A stretch of DNA of 64,000 bases from Flavobacterium sp. (GCF_027533505.1 NZ_JAPZUB010000029.1:1-64000), one strand, 5' to 3'. Shown: positions 55,601 to 64,000, counted from the stretch's first letter. Notes: generated by a model not told the origin, from the letters alone. Program-made: numbers and translations.

Positions 55601-58004
55601 AGGCACCGTTCTTTCTGGTGTGCAAGATGGGGGTGTGTGGTATGAATTGACCGATAATTTAACAGCCATTAGTGGCAATAATTTCCGCAGGTCTCGAAAA
55701 CATCCGCAGCTAATTTGTGCTTCTTTACAAGCCAACACGACCACCGGAGCCTATGAAGTAAGTTACAATACTTCTTCAACCACATTTACTACGGGAAGCA
55801 GACCTTACTTGATTGGGTCTGTCTTAAATTATACGACCAATTGGACAACAACTTTAGGTACATGTCCTTCAAACTCTCCGTTTGTAATCACCGCAGCAGA
55901 TCCTTTTAACAAATGGACGGGAGCTTTGAACACCAATTGGTTTGATTGTAATAACTGGGCACTTTTATCGGTTCCCGATGAGTTAACCGATGTGGTGATT
56001 GATGCAACTTCAGGAAATGATGCCATTATTGATTATACAGCAGCCAATTCGGATACTTTTTCTGATATCGCCAAGTGTAAAGACTTGACCATTTCAGGGC
56101 GTCGTGTTCAAATTCAAGGAAATGCGTTAAATCGACTGGAGGTCTATGGAAATCTTAGTGTTTCAGGAACTGGAATAGTGGATATGGATGACAGTAATTC
56201 GAGCACCGCAGATGGGAATTTATACCTATATGGTAATTGGACCAATGCGGCTTCAGCGGCTCAATTCCAGGAAGGAAACGGAACAGTTCACTTTGTTGGG
56301 AGCGCTCCGCAAGTTATCAACGGGAATGTACATACTAATGTAGAGCAGTTTTATAATGTAGTTTTGGACAATGATTTTAACACGAATACTTCCAATAATT
56401 TATTTGCCCAAGGAAATCTAGAAGTCAAGTTGAATAAAATTCTGACCATCGGCGCTGATGACTATGTTTTTGCGTTTAATAAACTGACGTTAGATGGAAT
56501 TTTAAACATTAACAATACGGGGCAATTGATACAAATCAATGAGACAGATACCAACGATGGGGATTATTCAGGGACAAAATTCCGAATGGATCGTACCACT
56601 TTAGCTCGCAATTATGATTATGTGTATTGGAGTGCTCCAACCGAGAATGTGGCTGTAAATTCGTTACCCAATGCCTTGCGTTACGAATGGAATCCAACCT
56701 TTGCAAATTCCAATGGTACACTAGGAAACTGGCTTGGAGCTTCGGGAACGATGGTGCGCGGAAAAGGCTATATCGCTCGTGCTTCCAATGGGGCAGCTAC
56801 GGCAACTCCTTTAACAGCCACCTTTACCGGCAAACCGCATAACGGTCAGTTTACTACTCCTATTTCACGCGGAAACTATGATGGTCCTGATTATGATGCT
56901 GATCTTACAAATCCGGATAATTTTGATACCACACGTTTTGATGACAATTGGAATTTAGTCGGAAATCCGTACCCTTCAGCGATTGATGCCGAAGAGTTTT
57001 TGGTATTGAATCAAACGAAAATTGAGGGTTCCATTTGGGTTTGGAAATACGGTTTAGCCCCAACCTCGACAACCAGTCCGTTTTACAACAACTTCCAATA
57101 CAATTATTGGACTTCAGATTATATCAAATACAACGGGTTGGGTTCGACAGAGCCTGACTCATTTGCTGGAAAAATTGGAGCAGGGCAAGGATTTATGGTC
57201 AACATGTTGCATACAGCTGCTACGCCAAATACGCTTGCTTTTGAAAATAGTCTTCGTGCGGATGCCTTGTTGATGCCCTATGATAATACCGATTTTTACC
57301 GAAATGCACAATGGCTTTCCAATCAGAAACACCGCATATGGTTGGATATCGTCAATACCACCAACGGAAATTCGGAACGCACTTTGGTAGGATATGCGAG
57401 TCAAGCCACTAACGGTCGCGATCATTTGTATGATTGTATTCATAAAATCACGGGAGAATTGAGTATTTACTCTCTATTACAAGATGAGCCTTTCTCGATT
57501 CAAGGAAAAAGTCTTCCTTTTACAGGGAATGATCGTGTACCTTTGGGTGTTTATGTGAATACATCCGGAACGTACGCCATTGCGTTGTATAAAACGGATG
57601 GATTGTTTGCAGGTCAGCAACCGATTTATTTAGAAGATAAAGTTACAGGCGTTTTTCATAATTTAAAAAACAGCCCATACACAGTAACATTGCCCAAAGG
57701 CGAATTAAACACTCGTTTTGTATTGCGCTACGCGATTCCAGGTAATCCTAATCTGAATGTTGATTCTGTTGCGTATGAGGCTACAATAAAGGTAGTAGCG
57801 CAACAAAGAGTTGTTTCCGTGCAAGCCGAAGAAACTATTAAAGAGGTTATGGTTTATGATTTACAAGGCCGATTGCTTACACATTTGACAGCGGTTCACG
57901 ATGTAAAAGCACAAACGAACCCCATTGAAGTGGAACAACAAACCTTGATTGTGAAAATTGTATTAGAGTCTGGCGCTGTAATGACGCAAAAGGTAGTATT
58001 ATAA
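52629..58004 (+). CDS. Very large T9SS-secreted multidomain surface protein
   Basis: This 1791-residue protein has a signal peptide (MTKKLLFLFLFVATVMQGQ). The N-terminal third has beta-rich, Ig-like and fibronectin-type repeats (TTITGLNIAPGSYIYLRW, TGLTAGATYVYEIYTY, NVNITGLTNGVTYYIELF). Residues about 840-1050 contain a lamin-tail-like region (LLLIAYDNTTSGADDAIRLL). The C-terminal half is the same beta-rich module as in the neighbouring frameshifted protein (NLVGNPYPSAIDAEEFLV, GAGQGFMVNM, KHRIWLDIVN, PFTGNDRVPLGVYV), ending in a T9SS sorting domain. Probable roles are adhesion or surface coating. It is transcribed away from its relative across recX. Confidence 0.9.
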   Translation: MTKKLLFLFLFVATVMQGQMVLTNAAPSSTIDFSASMQATVGNGAFTGSGFQATPVSGQLNSNAWAVTGWSNGALLFGGTQTTAATDYTRGATAVAVTTGGMYTYTGAPQSVANPCLMIQPGGSDFAPGTLTLRIQNNGTTNITDLALSYNLFVRNDQGRSNSFNFSYSIDDAAYTAVGALDYTSLVAADALGWVQVGTSPSRSTTITGLNIAPGSYIYLRWSSADIGGTGSRDEFGLDDISCTATFITPCTPPANPTGTITGTTPACGSTTLTFTGTATAPVVNYWQTTPTGTSTANNAATPLNVTTSGTYYVRAFNSATSCWSTGNVASAAITIVPAVNITTQPASQTVQSLTNTVFTVAASNAVSYQWQVSTDGGTTWTNLTNGAPYANVINSTLNINATPSSLNGYRYRCVVTGTAPCAAVNSNAAILTVATPIVALANMGTQVPAAFVSQGTVDHVLHRFQLTVSSSNATLNGLQAIPVTGTYAAADIVNLKVRYSLDNILDAGDATLCTLTAPGVAGNKNFTPFTSTVINAGTVGYLFITADFSATATLGNTIGVNGFNNVGANLIFFGGVARSGNTTNSGLQTIAPSAPNLPATFSRGCSSNTTQVLNWSAPLTGPFDGYIIVARQGGLNPHAVTSLVASTQPFNTDFSLAPTYGSTAPLSRVVYIGTGTTATITGLTAGATYVYEIYTYRNNGPTNTVFSTTPRSLTQIAALSNVSNAIATPGNTTGLIGWANPNALCFDQVLVVVTAAPGITFAPTGDGSAYTANPAFTAFNQVVYASSGNNVNITGLTNGVTYYIELFVRSGTDWSSGVEVALTPLNIVPTVLKTGDLLLIAYDNTTSGADDAIRLLSLVDINPGTTFIWANATYETGGMPAANVRTDKWYSCTAAPDGNLPFLEFTYTGTTPIPAASVFCINTVSAGTGSTISVVDGSGATYNSFTISGRNADGTTLTSHGSVNVSSSAPDSMFLLQGFFTYDITGSTFTGTVLSGVQDGGVWYELTDNLTAISGNNFRRSRKHPQLICASLQANTTTGAYEVSYNTSSTTFTTGSRPYLIGSVLNYTTNWTTTLGTCPSNSPFVITAADPFNKWTGALNTNWFDCNNWALLSVPDELTDVVIDATSGNDAIIDYTAANSDTFSDIAKCKDLTISGRRVQIQGNALNRLEVYGNLSVSGTGIVDMDDSNSSTADGNLYLYGNWTNAASAAQFQEGNGTVHFVGSAPQVINGNVHTNVEQFYNVVLDNDFNTNTSNNLFAQGNLEVKLNKILTIGADDYVFAFNKLTLDGILNINNTGQLIQINETDTNDGDYSGTKFRMDRTTLARNYDYVYWSAPTENVAVNSLPNALRYEWNPTFANSNGTLGNWLGASGTMVRGKGYIARASNGAATATPLTATFTGKPHNGQFTTPISRGNYDGPDYDADLTNPDNFDTTRFDDNWNLVGNPYPSAIDAEEFLVLNQTKIEGSIWVWKYGLAPTSTTSPFYNNFQYNYWTSDYIKYNGLGSTEPDSFAGKIGAGQGFMVNMLHTAATPNTLAFENSLRADALLMPYDNTDFYRNAQWLSNQKHRIWLDIVNTTNGNSERTLVGYASQATNGRDHLYDCIHKITGELSIYSLLQDEPFSIQGKSLPFTGNDRVPLGVYVNTSGTYAIALYKTDGLFAGQQPIYLEDKVTGVFHNLKNSPYTVTLPKGELNTRFVLRYAIPGNPNLNVDSVAYEATIKVVAQQRVVSVQAEETIKEVMVYDLQGRLLTHLTAVHDVKAQTNPIEVEQQTLIVKIVLESGAVMTQKVVL

Positions 58005-58021
58005 ATTTAAACAATAGAAAC

Positions 58022-58053
58022 AAAAAAGTCCCGAGTTTATCGGGACTTTTTTT
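58022..58053. terminator. Bidirectional terminator between the large cargo gene and bioB
   Basis: The stem AAAAGTCCCG/CGGGACTTTT lies between convergent genes, with T-runs on both sides. Confidence 0.88.
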
Positions 58054-58054
58054 G

Positions 58055-59140
58055 TTATTTACCTTTGATAGAAGCTTTAACGTTGCGTTCTATATTATGT
58101 CCTGGACGTGACCATTTTGGTTTTTCACCCAGCGGTTGGTATTGAGAATCTTCAGCTTCCACGGTCTGTGGTTGCATAAGTTTGATAAACGGTTTTTGGG
58201 GTTGTAATCCAAGGGTTTCAAACATTTTCATGTCCTCATTAACATCCGGATTGGGGGTAGTCAATAATTTATCTCCCGCAAAAATTGAGTTTGCACCCGC
58301 AAAGAAACACATGGCCTGACCTTCACGTGACATTTCAGTTCGTCCCGCCGATAAGCGGACTTGTGTTTCAGGCATGACAATACGTGTCGTGGCTACCATA
58401 CGAATCATTTCCCAAATTTCTACTGGTTTTTGATCTTCCAAAGGGGTTCCTTCTACAGCGACAAGCGCATTGATTGGCACGGATTCAGGTTGCGGATTCA
58501 AACGAGCCAGTGCCACCAACATCCCCGCTCGGTCTTCTACACTTTCGCCCATTCCGATAATACCGCCACTGCAAACCGTTACGTTGGTTTTTCGTACGTT
58601 TTCAATCGTTTTCAAACGGTCTTCAAAGCCTCGTGTGGAAATAACTTCTTTGTAATATTCTTCAGAGGTGTCTAGATTATGGTTGTATGCATAGAGCCCT
58701 GCTTCAGCCAAACGCAAAGCTTGATTTTCCGTAAGCATCCCCAAAGTACAACACACTTCCATATCCAATTTGTTGATGGTACGCACCATTTCCAATACTT
58801 GGTCAAATTCGGGACCGTCTTTCACATTGCGCCAAGCAGCACCCATACAAACACGAGAAGAACCCGCGGCTTTTGCACGAAGGGCTTGTGCTTTTACTTG
58901 AGTGACACTCATCAAATCATTACCTTCAATATCGGTATGATACCGCGCAGCTTGAGGACAGTAGCCACAATCTTCAGGGCACCCACCCGTTTTTATGGAT
59001 AATAAGGTTGAAACTTGAACTACATTGGGATCGTGATGTTTGCGATGCACAGTGGCCGCTTCATACATCAAATCCATGAAAGGTTTATGGTAAATGGCCA
59101 AAATTTCTTCTTTGGTCCAATTGTGTCTTATTTCACTCAT
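58055..59140 (-). CDS. bioB: Biotin synthase
   Basis: This radical-SAM enzyme inserts sulfur into dethiobiotin. The 361-residue protein has the iron-sulfur motif CPEDCGYCPQ preceded by STLLSIKTGG, and the family segments CMGAAWRNVKDGP, VCSGGIIGMGESVEDRAGML and CFFAGANSIFAGDKLLTT. Length is normal. It lies about 10 kb from the other biotin genes on the opposite strand, with its own terminator, so it is probably expressed independently. A biotin-operon repressor (BirA) gene is not in this window. Confidence 0.97.
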   Translation of the reverse strand: MSEIRHNWTKEEILAIYHKPFMDLMYEAATVHRKHHDPNVVQVSTLLSIKTGGCPEDCGYCPQAARYHTDIEGNDLMSVTQVKAQALRAKAAGSSRVCMGAAWRNVKDGPEFDQVLEMVRTINKLDMEVCCTLGMLTENQALRLAEAGLYAYNHNLDTSEEYYKEVISTRGFEDRLKTIENVRKTNVTVCSGGIIGMGESVEDRAGMLVALARLNPQPESVPINALVAVEGTPLEDQKPVEIWEMIRMVATTRIVMPETQVRLSAGRTEMSREGQAMCFFAGANSIFAGDKLLTTPNPDVNEDMKMFETLGLQPQKPFIKLMQPQTVEAEDSQYQPLGEKPKWSRPGHNIERNVKASIKGK

Positions 59141-59193
59141 AGCGTGACAATTTTAGAATTCAAAAGTAACGATTTCCCTTCATTGGGCAATAG

Positions 59194-60129
59194 TTATTTC
59201 GGAAGGTTTTGGAAGTACGCAAGGGCTTGCTCTTTGTCGCTGATAATCTGATTTTTAAGAGCATCCAGCGAGTCAAATCGTTGTTCCTCTCGAAGAAATG
59301 TTAGAAATTCCAACGTAAGTTTGGCATTGTATATTTCCTGAGAAAAATCAAAAAGATGTACTTCTATTGTTTGAGAAGTGCCCGAAATGGTAGGACGGGT
59401 GCCGATATTTAAAACCCCCGAATAGTAACGGTTGTCATAAGAGACGCGCACCACATAAACTCCATTTTTTGGAATAAGTTTTTCAGCACAACAAGGTTGT
59501 AGGTTGGCCGTTGGGAATCCCAGTGTACGGCCTAATTGTTGACCTTTTACTACAGTACCCGATAGCGTGTAAGGATGTCCTAAATAGTTTTGAGCAGTGC
59601 TACAATCACCGTTTTCCAAGGCTTTGCGAATCTTAGTAGAACTAATTGTTATTGCATTAACTTCTTCGGCTGTGATTTGAACTACTTCAAAGCCAAATTC
59701 CAAACCGAAACGTGTTAAATCATCAATATTTGCCGTGCGATTTTTTCCAAAACGATGGTCGTACCCGATAACAATTTTTTTGAGATTAAATTTTTTGACC
59801 AAAATATCAGTAACAAATTCCTCGGCAGTTAATTGTGAGAACGCTTTGTCAAAGGGATGAATAACGAGATGATCTATCCCCGCATGCTGTATCAAGTTTG
59901 ATTTTTCATCAATGCAACTGAGTAAGCGCATGGGTGTATTTGTTTGTAACACCGATCGCGGATGCGGATGGAACGTGAGCACGACACTCTCTAATACCAT
60001 GGTTTTTGCCGCTTCTTTTATTTTATTAAGAATCTTCGTATGGCCCAAATGAACCCCGTCAAAAGTACCCAGTGTAAGCACTGTGCCTTTTGTTTGGGGA
60101 AAATCAGTAATGTTGGAATAGGTTTTCAA
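59194..60129 (-). CDS. ribF: Bifunctional riboflavin kinase/FAD synthetase
   Basis: This enzyme makes FMN and then FAD. The 311-residue product has the adenylyltransferase domain (TLGTFDGVHLGHTKIL, near residue 22; YDHRFGKNR) and the C-terminal riboflavin kinase domain (GRTLGFPTANLQP, GVYVVRVSY). The upstream GTG (60147) is immediately preceded by TACCTTTG (60154-60147, minus), a promoter -7 box, so it would lie at or upstream of the transcript start. The TTG at 60129 gives LKTYSNITDF, which aligns with homologous starts, and is chosen. Confidence 0.93.
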   Translation of the reverse strand: MKTYSNITDFPQTKGTVLTLGTFDGVHLGHTKILNKIKEAAKTMVLESVVLTFHPHPRSVLQTNTPMRLLSCIDEKSNLIQHAGIDHLVIHPFDKAFSQLTAEEFVTDILVKKFNLKKIVIGYDHRFGKNRTANIDDLTRFGLEFGFEVVQITAEEVNAITISSTKIRKALENGDCSTAQNYLGHPYTLSGTVVKGQQLGRTLGFPTANLQPCCAEKLIPKNGVYVVRVSYDNRYYSGVLNIGTRPTISGTSQTIEVHLFDFSQEIYNAKLTLEFLTFLREEQRFDSLDALKNQIISDKEQALAYFQNLPK

Positions 60130-60146
60130 GTGCAATAAAATCGGCA

Positions 60147-60154
60147 CAAAGGTA
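60147..60154 (-). promoter_or_regulatory. -7 box TACCTTTG of ribF
   Basis: On the minus strand TACCTTTG matches TAnnTTTG. It sits directly before the GTG once taken as a start and so favours the downstream TTG at 60129. Confidence 0.6.
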
Positions 60155-60226
60155 GTTGATTTTTGCGTTTAATAACTATAACCCGTTGAATTCACATTTG
60201 GAATGTCAAATTCGTAAAAATTCGTT

Positions 60227-60234
60227 TATATTTG
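60227..60234 (+). promoter_or_regulatory. -7 box TATATTTG upstream of the M12-type peptidase gene
   Basis: TATATTTG matches TAnnTTTG and lies 27 bases before the ATG at 60262, divergent from the ribF promoter. The best upstream TTTG is 26 bases away, a little longer than usual. Confidence 0.55.
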
Positions 60235-60261
60235 TTAGCTATTATAACCAATCTAATTAAA

Positions 60262-63039
60262 ATGAAAAAAATTTTATTACTTTCTATTTTTTTCCTTGGC
60301 TTGGCGGGAATGAATGCACAAACTGGTCGTTATTGGTCAGTAGCACAACCCGGTAAAGACATAGAACGAGCTAAGGGAACATTCAGAAGTACATTTCCTA
60401 AGCAGTATGATTTGTATACACTGAATTTTGATCAATTAAAAAACAGATTGATGACAATTGTCGATCAGCCTGGCACTACTTGTGTTATTACACTTCCGAA
60501 TGCACAAGGTAAATTAGAGGATTTTGTGGTAAATGAGGCGTCCAACTTTGAGGCTGATTTGCAAGCACAATTTCCTGATATTCGCGCTTTTTCTGGTAAA
60601 AGTACGCTAGACCCCACGGCCTATATGAAGTTGAGTATTGGTGCAAGAGGGATAAAAACCGTTGTATTTAGGGCAGGTGCTTCCAGTGAATTTATGGAGC
60701 CTTTTTCTGCCGATGGAACAATCTATGTGGTTTATAATAAGGCCAATAACGGTCCTAAACCCGCTTGGAAATGTGACGTATTAGATGATGAATTTGGTGG
60801 ATTAGCAAATCCTTCCAATAGAAACTCTGGTGGTAATGTTGTGATGGCTAGCAATGGTGTTTTGAAAACAATGCGTTTGGCACAATCCTGTACAGCAGAG
60901 TACTCCAATTATTTCGGAGCCACTAGTGCAGCTCAAGTTAATTTGGTTTTGGATGCCTTCAATGAAACCATGACGCGTGCTAATGGATGTTATGAGAAAG
61001 ATTTAGGTGTTCACCTAAACATTGTTGCTGAATCTACGAATGTGATTTTCTATAATGCGGCAACAGACCCATATTCAGCAGCTGCTACTGGAGCAGCAGG
61101 AGCTTGGAATTTAGAACTTCAAAATACACTAAGTACGCGATTGACAGGCACAGGAACAACGCTGGCAGCTAACAATGCGGCATATGATATCGGACATTTA
61201 TTCGGAGCGTCTGGAGGAGGAGGAAATGCAGGTTGTATTGGATGTGTTTGTAATGATGATACAGCAAGTACCTCTGACCGTAATAAAGGAAGTGGATACA
61301 CTTCTCCAAGCGATGGAATTCCGGAGGGCGACACATTCGATATTGACTATGTAGTACACGAAGTAGGCCATCAATTAGGCGCTAATCATACTTTCACCCA
61401 TGCTAATGAAGGTTCTGGTGTGAATGTAGAGGTTGGTTCGGGCGTTACTATTATGGGTTATGCTGGAATCACGGATTACAACGCTGCAAACAATTCAATA
61501 GATTCCTATCATGCTTTATCTATTTCACAGATTCAAAGCAATTTGAATAACAAAACATGTCCAGTGACTACTCCTCTTGCTGGAGCTAATGCTACACCAA
61601 CTGCCAATTCTGGGGGTAATTTTACCATTCCAAGAAGTACTCCATTTATGTTAATCGGTTCCGGAGCTGATGCCGACGGGGATGCTTTAACGTATAGTTG
61701 GGAGCAAGTTAATGTAGATACAGCAGGGGCTTTTACGGGTCCAAATAGTGTCGCTTCGGTTGGTAAAACAGGTGGCCCCAATTGGATTAGTAATTCACCC
61801 TCTACTTCACCCATCCGTTATTGTCCAGTACTTCCCACTGTTTTCGCGGGGGGTCAAACTACTGCTGGAAACGCAGGGATCAATGTTGAGGCATTGAGTT
61901 CTGTCGGTCGAAACTTAGTATTTCGTTTAACAGTGAGAGATAATGCTACGTATGTTCCTAATGTTAAAGTAGGTCAAACTAATATTGCCAATGCTACCAT
62001 TACTGTGGATGCAACAAGAGGTCCGCTAACTGTTACCTCTCAAAATACGAGTGGTATTTCCTATACTTTAGGTTCAACACAGTCGGTAACTTGGGATGTA
62101 AACAATACAAACACCATTACAGGAGGAGCCAACGTTGATATTATGATTACCACCGATAATGGGGCAACTTGGACAACATTATTGGCGGGGACACCTAATG
62201 ACGGTGCTGCCGATGTAGTTATGCCTTCAACTCCAGCCGTAAATTGTCGTTTGATGGTAAAAGCGAGTAATAATATTTTCTTTAATGTAAACTCAAATAA
62301 TTTCTCTGTAGGGTTTATCGTTACTACAGTTTGTAACACGTATACCAATACAACTCCTGTGTCGATCCCAGATGGTTTAGGTGCAAATTCACCTGGCCCT
62401 ATTGTAAATAGTACAATTAATGTCCCGCTAACTGGAAATATTTCGGATGTAAACGTGTCATTGAATGTTACTCATACTTATCCGCAAGATTTGGTTTTCC
62501 AATTGGTACACCCAAACACGACTACTTTTGTAAATGTATGGAACAGAGCCTGTGCTGGCAATGATAACTTTAATGTTACTTTGAGTGACGGTTCACCTGC
62601 TTTTACATGTGTGGCGAATATGACAGGTACATTTGCACCTTCTAGTCCATTATCAGCATTTAACAATTTGCCTGCTAGTGGTACTTGGACTATGTTTGCA
62701 AGAGATTTTTTTAATGTAGATATAGGAAGTTTGAACAGTTGGGCTATAGAAGTTTGTACCTCTCAAGTTCAATTGAATAATGAAACATTTACGCTTGATA
62801 ATTTGGTTGTATATCCTAATCCAAACAATGGAGTGTTTACGGTGAGATTCTATCCTACATCCACTGACATTGCTGTTTCAGTTCACGATATCCGTGGCCG
62901 AGAAGTATACAATCGAGCGTATTCAAATGCAACAATCTTTGATGAGTCAATTAATGTTGGAACTATTGAAGCTGGAGTTTACCTCGTTACAGTAAAAGAT
63001 GGTGCAAAAAAAGAAGTACGTAAAATCGTAATTCGATAA
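60262..63039 (+). CDS. T9SS-secreted reprolysin-type (M12B-like) metallopeptidase with P-domain
   Basis: This 925-residue exported protease has a signal peptide (MKKILLLSIFFLGLAGMNAQ). A propeptide region follows, then a zinc site HEVGHQLGANH (HExxHxxGxxH, metzincin) in DIDYVVHEVGHQ. Downstream, VTIMGYAGI supplies the Met-turn. A proprotein-convertase P-domain follows (VNVSLNVTHTYPQDLVFQLV and ASGTWTMFARDFF), and the C-terminal T9SS sorting domain has VYPNPNNGVFTVRF. It is likely a secreted or surface endopeptidase. The start at 60262 is chosen for the signal peptide; a TTG at 60232 lies inside the promoter box and is rejected. Confidence 0.92.
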   Translation: MKKILLLSIFFLGLAGMNAQTGRYWSVAQPGKDIERAKGTFRSTFPKQYDLYTLNFDQLKNRLMTIVDQPGTTCVITLPNAQGKLEDFVVNEASNFEADLQAQFPDIRAFSGKSTLDPTAYMKLSIGARGIKTVVFRAGASSEFMEPFSADGTIYVVYNKANNGPKPAWKCDVLDDEFGGLANPSNRNSGGNVVMASNGVLKTMRLAQSCTAEYSNYFGATSAAQVNLVLDAFNETMTRANGCYEKDLGVHLNIVAESTNVIFYNAATDPYSAAATGAAGAWNLELQNTLSTRLTGTGTTLAANNAAYDIGHLFGASGGGGNAGCIGCVCNDDTASTSDRNKGSGYTSPSDGIPEGDTFDIDYVVHEVGHQLGANHTFTHANEGSGVNVEVGSGVTIMGYAGITDYNAANNSIDSYHALSISQIQSNLNNKTCPVTTPLAGANATPTANSGGNFTIPRSTPFMLIGSGADADGDALTYSWEQVNVDTAGAFTGPNSVASVGKTGGPNWISNSPSTSPIRYCPVLPTVFAGGQTTAGNAGINVEALSSVGRNLVFRLTVRDNATYVPNVKVGQTNIANATITVDATRGPLTVTSQNTSGISYTLGSTQSVTWDVNNTNTITGGANVDIMITTDNGATWTTLLAGTPNDGAADVVMPSTPAVNCRLMVKASNNIFFNVNSNNFSVGFIVTTVCNTYTNTTPVSIPDGLGANSPGPIVNSTINVPLTGNISDVNVSLNVTHTYPQDLVFQLVHPNTTTFVNVWNRACAGNDNFNVTLSDGSPAFTCVANMTGTFAPSSPLSAFNNLPASGTWTMFARDFFNVDIGSLNSWAIEVCTSQVQLNNETFTLDNLVVYPNPNNGVFTVRFYPTSTDIAVSVHDIRGREVYNRAYSNATIFDESINVGTIEAGVYLVTVKDGAKKEVRKIVIR

Positions 63040-63058
63040 TTTAGCTCTCTTAACTATG

Positions 63059-63083
63059 AAAAGCTCCTTCGGGAGCTTTTTTT
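63059..63083. terminator. Bidirectional terminator between peptidase and pth
   Basis: The stem AAAAGCTCC/GGAGCTTTT with a 4-base loop and T-runs separates two convergent genes. Confidence 0.85.
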
Positions 63084-63089
63084 ATGGAT

Positions 63090-63713
63090 TTACTTTCCGT
63101 TAAATGTATTCATCGTGGTGGCCAATCCGGCGAGTACAAAAGAAGTGATCGCCTCCCGGCAAAGCGCCAATCGTTCGGGTAATGCCTCTTTTTCTGTTTC
63201 ATCCCATTCGCCCAAAACATAATTTACCTGTTGTCCTTTCTTAAATTGATCGCTGATCCCAAATCGAAAACGAGGGTATTCGGTGGTCGAAAGAACGGCT
63301 TGAATGTTTTTTAGACCATTATGACCACCATCACTTCCTTTGGCTTTAATGCGAACGGTACCAAATGGCAAATTCAAATCATCGGTAATAATCAATACAT
63401 TTTCAGCAGGAATATTTTCTTTATCCATCCAATACTTTACCGCTTTACCGCTTAAATTCATATAGGTATTGGGTTTCAACAAAAACACGGTTTTTCCTTT
63501 TATTTTGCACTCGGCAAGGTCTCCTAATTTTGCCGTTTGAAAAGACTCGTTTTCTTGTTTTGCAAAAAAATCTACCACTTTAAATCCAATATTGTGTCGG
63601 GTATTCACGTATTCAGCGCCAATATTACCTAAGCCTACTATTAGATATTTCTTCATAGGTGATGTATTTTCAGAATTTGATGTTTTACGAAAAAGGGAAA
63701 GTAACCGAACCAT
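63090..63713 (-). CDS. pth: Peptidyl-tRNA hydrolase
   Basis: This enzyme releases peptides from peptidyl-tRNA dropped during translation. The 207-residue product shows LIVGLGNIGAEYVNTRHNIGF (Asn and the catalytic His in TRHNIGF), LLKPNTYMNLSGKAV, LIITDDLNLPFGTVRIK and GSDGGHNGLKN. An N-terminal extension of 19 residues (MVRLLSLFRKTSNSENTSP) precedes the usual start MKKYLIVG at 63656; I keep the ATG at 63713 because similar short basic extensions occur in Flavobacteria. It lies beside rplY, a common pairing. Confidence 0.94.
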   Translation of the reverse strand: MVRLLSLFRKTSNSENTSPMKKYLIVGLGNIGAEYVNTRHNIGFKVVDFFAKQENESFQTAKLGDLAECKIKGKTVFLLKPNTYMNLSGKAVKYWMDKENIPAENVLIITDDLNLPFGTVRIKAKGSDGGHNGLKNIQAVLSTTEYPRFRFGISDQFKKGQQVNYVLGEWDETEKEALPERLALCREAITSFVLAGLATTMNTFNGK

Positions 63714-63748
63714 GAGTGCAAAAATACTTTAAATGGTATGGGTCTTCA

Positions 63749-63779
63749 AAAAAAAAGCATCGGAAATGTCCGATGCTTT
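63749..63779 (-). terminator. Terminator after rplY
   Basis: The stem AAAGCATCGG/CCGATGCTTT is followed on the minus strand by a long T-run. Confidence 0.85.
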
Positions 63780-63800
63780 GGGTGTTCAGTATAGAAAAGA

Positions 63801-64000
63801 TTATTTTTTCTTTCCTTTGGCTGCTGCTTTTTCGGCTTTGGCTGCTTCTTGCGCTGCTTTCATCGCCGCACGTGAAATCTTCACTTGGCATACAACTGTA
63901 TTGTCAGGGTGCATTAATTTATAATTGTCGCTTCCTAATTTAGTTACATACAATTTGTTCCCCATTTGTAATTCAGAAATGTCTGCATATACATAATCAG
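63801..64000 (-). CDS. rplY: 50S ribosomal protein L25/general stress protein Ctc (partial, C-terminal end)
   Basis: Only the last 66 codons are in the window; the 5' part lies beyond 64000. The visible end reads [20 protein letters not shown], then [20 protein letters not shown] and a Lys/Ala-rich tail ending AAKGKKK. This matches the C-terminal domain of the CTC-type L25 family, which binds 5S rRNA. The gene is followed by a terminator and then by pth, the usual neighbour. The assignment is by the conserved [10 protein letters not shown] segment and the context. Confidence 0.85.
   Translation of the reverse strand, partial: DYVYADISELQMGNKLYVTKLGSDNYKLMHPDNTVVCQVKISRAAMKAAQEAAKAEKAAAKGKKK

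Overview
The window reads as chromosomal DNA of a Flavobacteriia-type Bacteroidota, probably a Flavobacteriaceae member. The evidence is: five genes whose products end in a type IX secretion (T9SS) sorting domain; the Bacteroidota promoter -7 motif TAnnTTTG in front of many genes; weak or absent Shine-Dalgarno sequences; an atpD-atpC pair separate from other ATP synthase genes; DUF4270, MuiA-type and TonB-dependent receptor genes; and a moderately AT-rich sequence. No rRNA, CRISPR, phage or insertion sequence was seen.

Layout. 1-1000: a frameshifted, AT-rich PD-(D/E)XK-like nuclease remnant, hairpins and a tRNA-Asn with promoter and terminator. 1-4.4 kb (minus): RseP site-2 protease and a secreted M1 metallopeptidase. 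4.5-10.9 kb (plus): serS, a TPR protein, a DUF4286 protein, a small ORF plus nucleotidyltransferase pair that may be a toxin-antitoxin module, rsmA and mgtE. 10.9-14.3 kb (plus): a dehydrogenase-glyoxalase fusion, three small membrane proteins and an M48 peptidase. 14.4-17.2 kb (minus): Tas-like aldo/keto reductase, OmpA-type lipoprotein, exonuclease III. 17.4-19.2 kb: a bifunctional OlsF-type acyltransferase. 19.2-32.1 kb (minus): a secreted sugar dehydrogenase, then a ten-gene run with two MuiA-like proteins (one carrying a TonB-plug-like insert), a secreted protein, a GldH-like lipoprotein, a GT51 transglycosylase, radA, a pseudo-esterase, a YbhN-type flippase-like protein, panD and panC.

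32.2-43.3 kb (plus): a starch-synthase N-domain protein, a DUF4270 lipoprotein, glmS, a TonB-dependent receptor with a GDSL lipoprotein, atpD and atpC. 43.5-48.0 kb (plus): biotin genes bioF, bioD, bioA and an intact ketosynthase; bioB lies about 10 kb away on the other strand. 48-58 kb: two very large related T9SS cargo proteins, one broken by a single frameshift, transcribed away from each other around recX. 58-64 kb: bioB, ribF, a T9SS-secreted M12-type metallopeptidase, pth and the 3' end of rplY.

The genes mostly serve housekeeping (translation, ATP synthesis, CoA, biotin, FAD and cell-wall precursors) mixed with envelope and secretion functions. Nothing here is convincingly a wholly new defence or mobile system. 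The best candidates for a second look are the dehydrogenase-VOC fusion, the MuiA/TonB-plug chimera, the ketosynthase in the biotin cluster, the ORF/nucleotidyltransferase pair, the nuclease remnant next to tRNA-Asn, and the frameshifted cargo protein.
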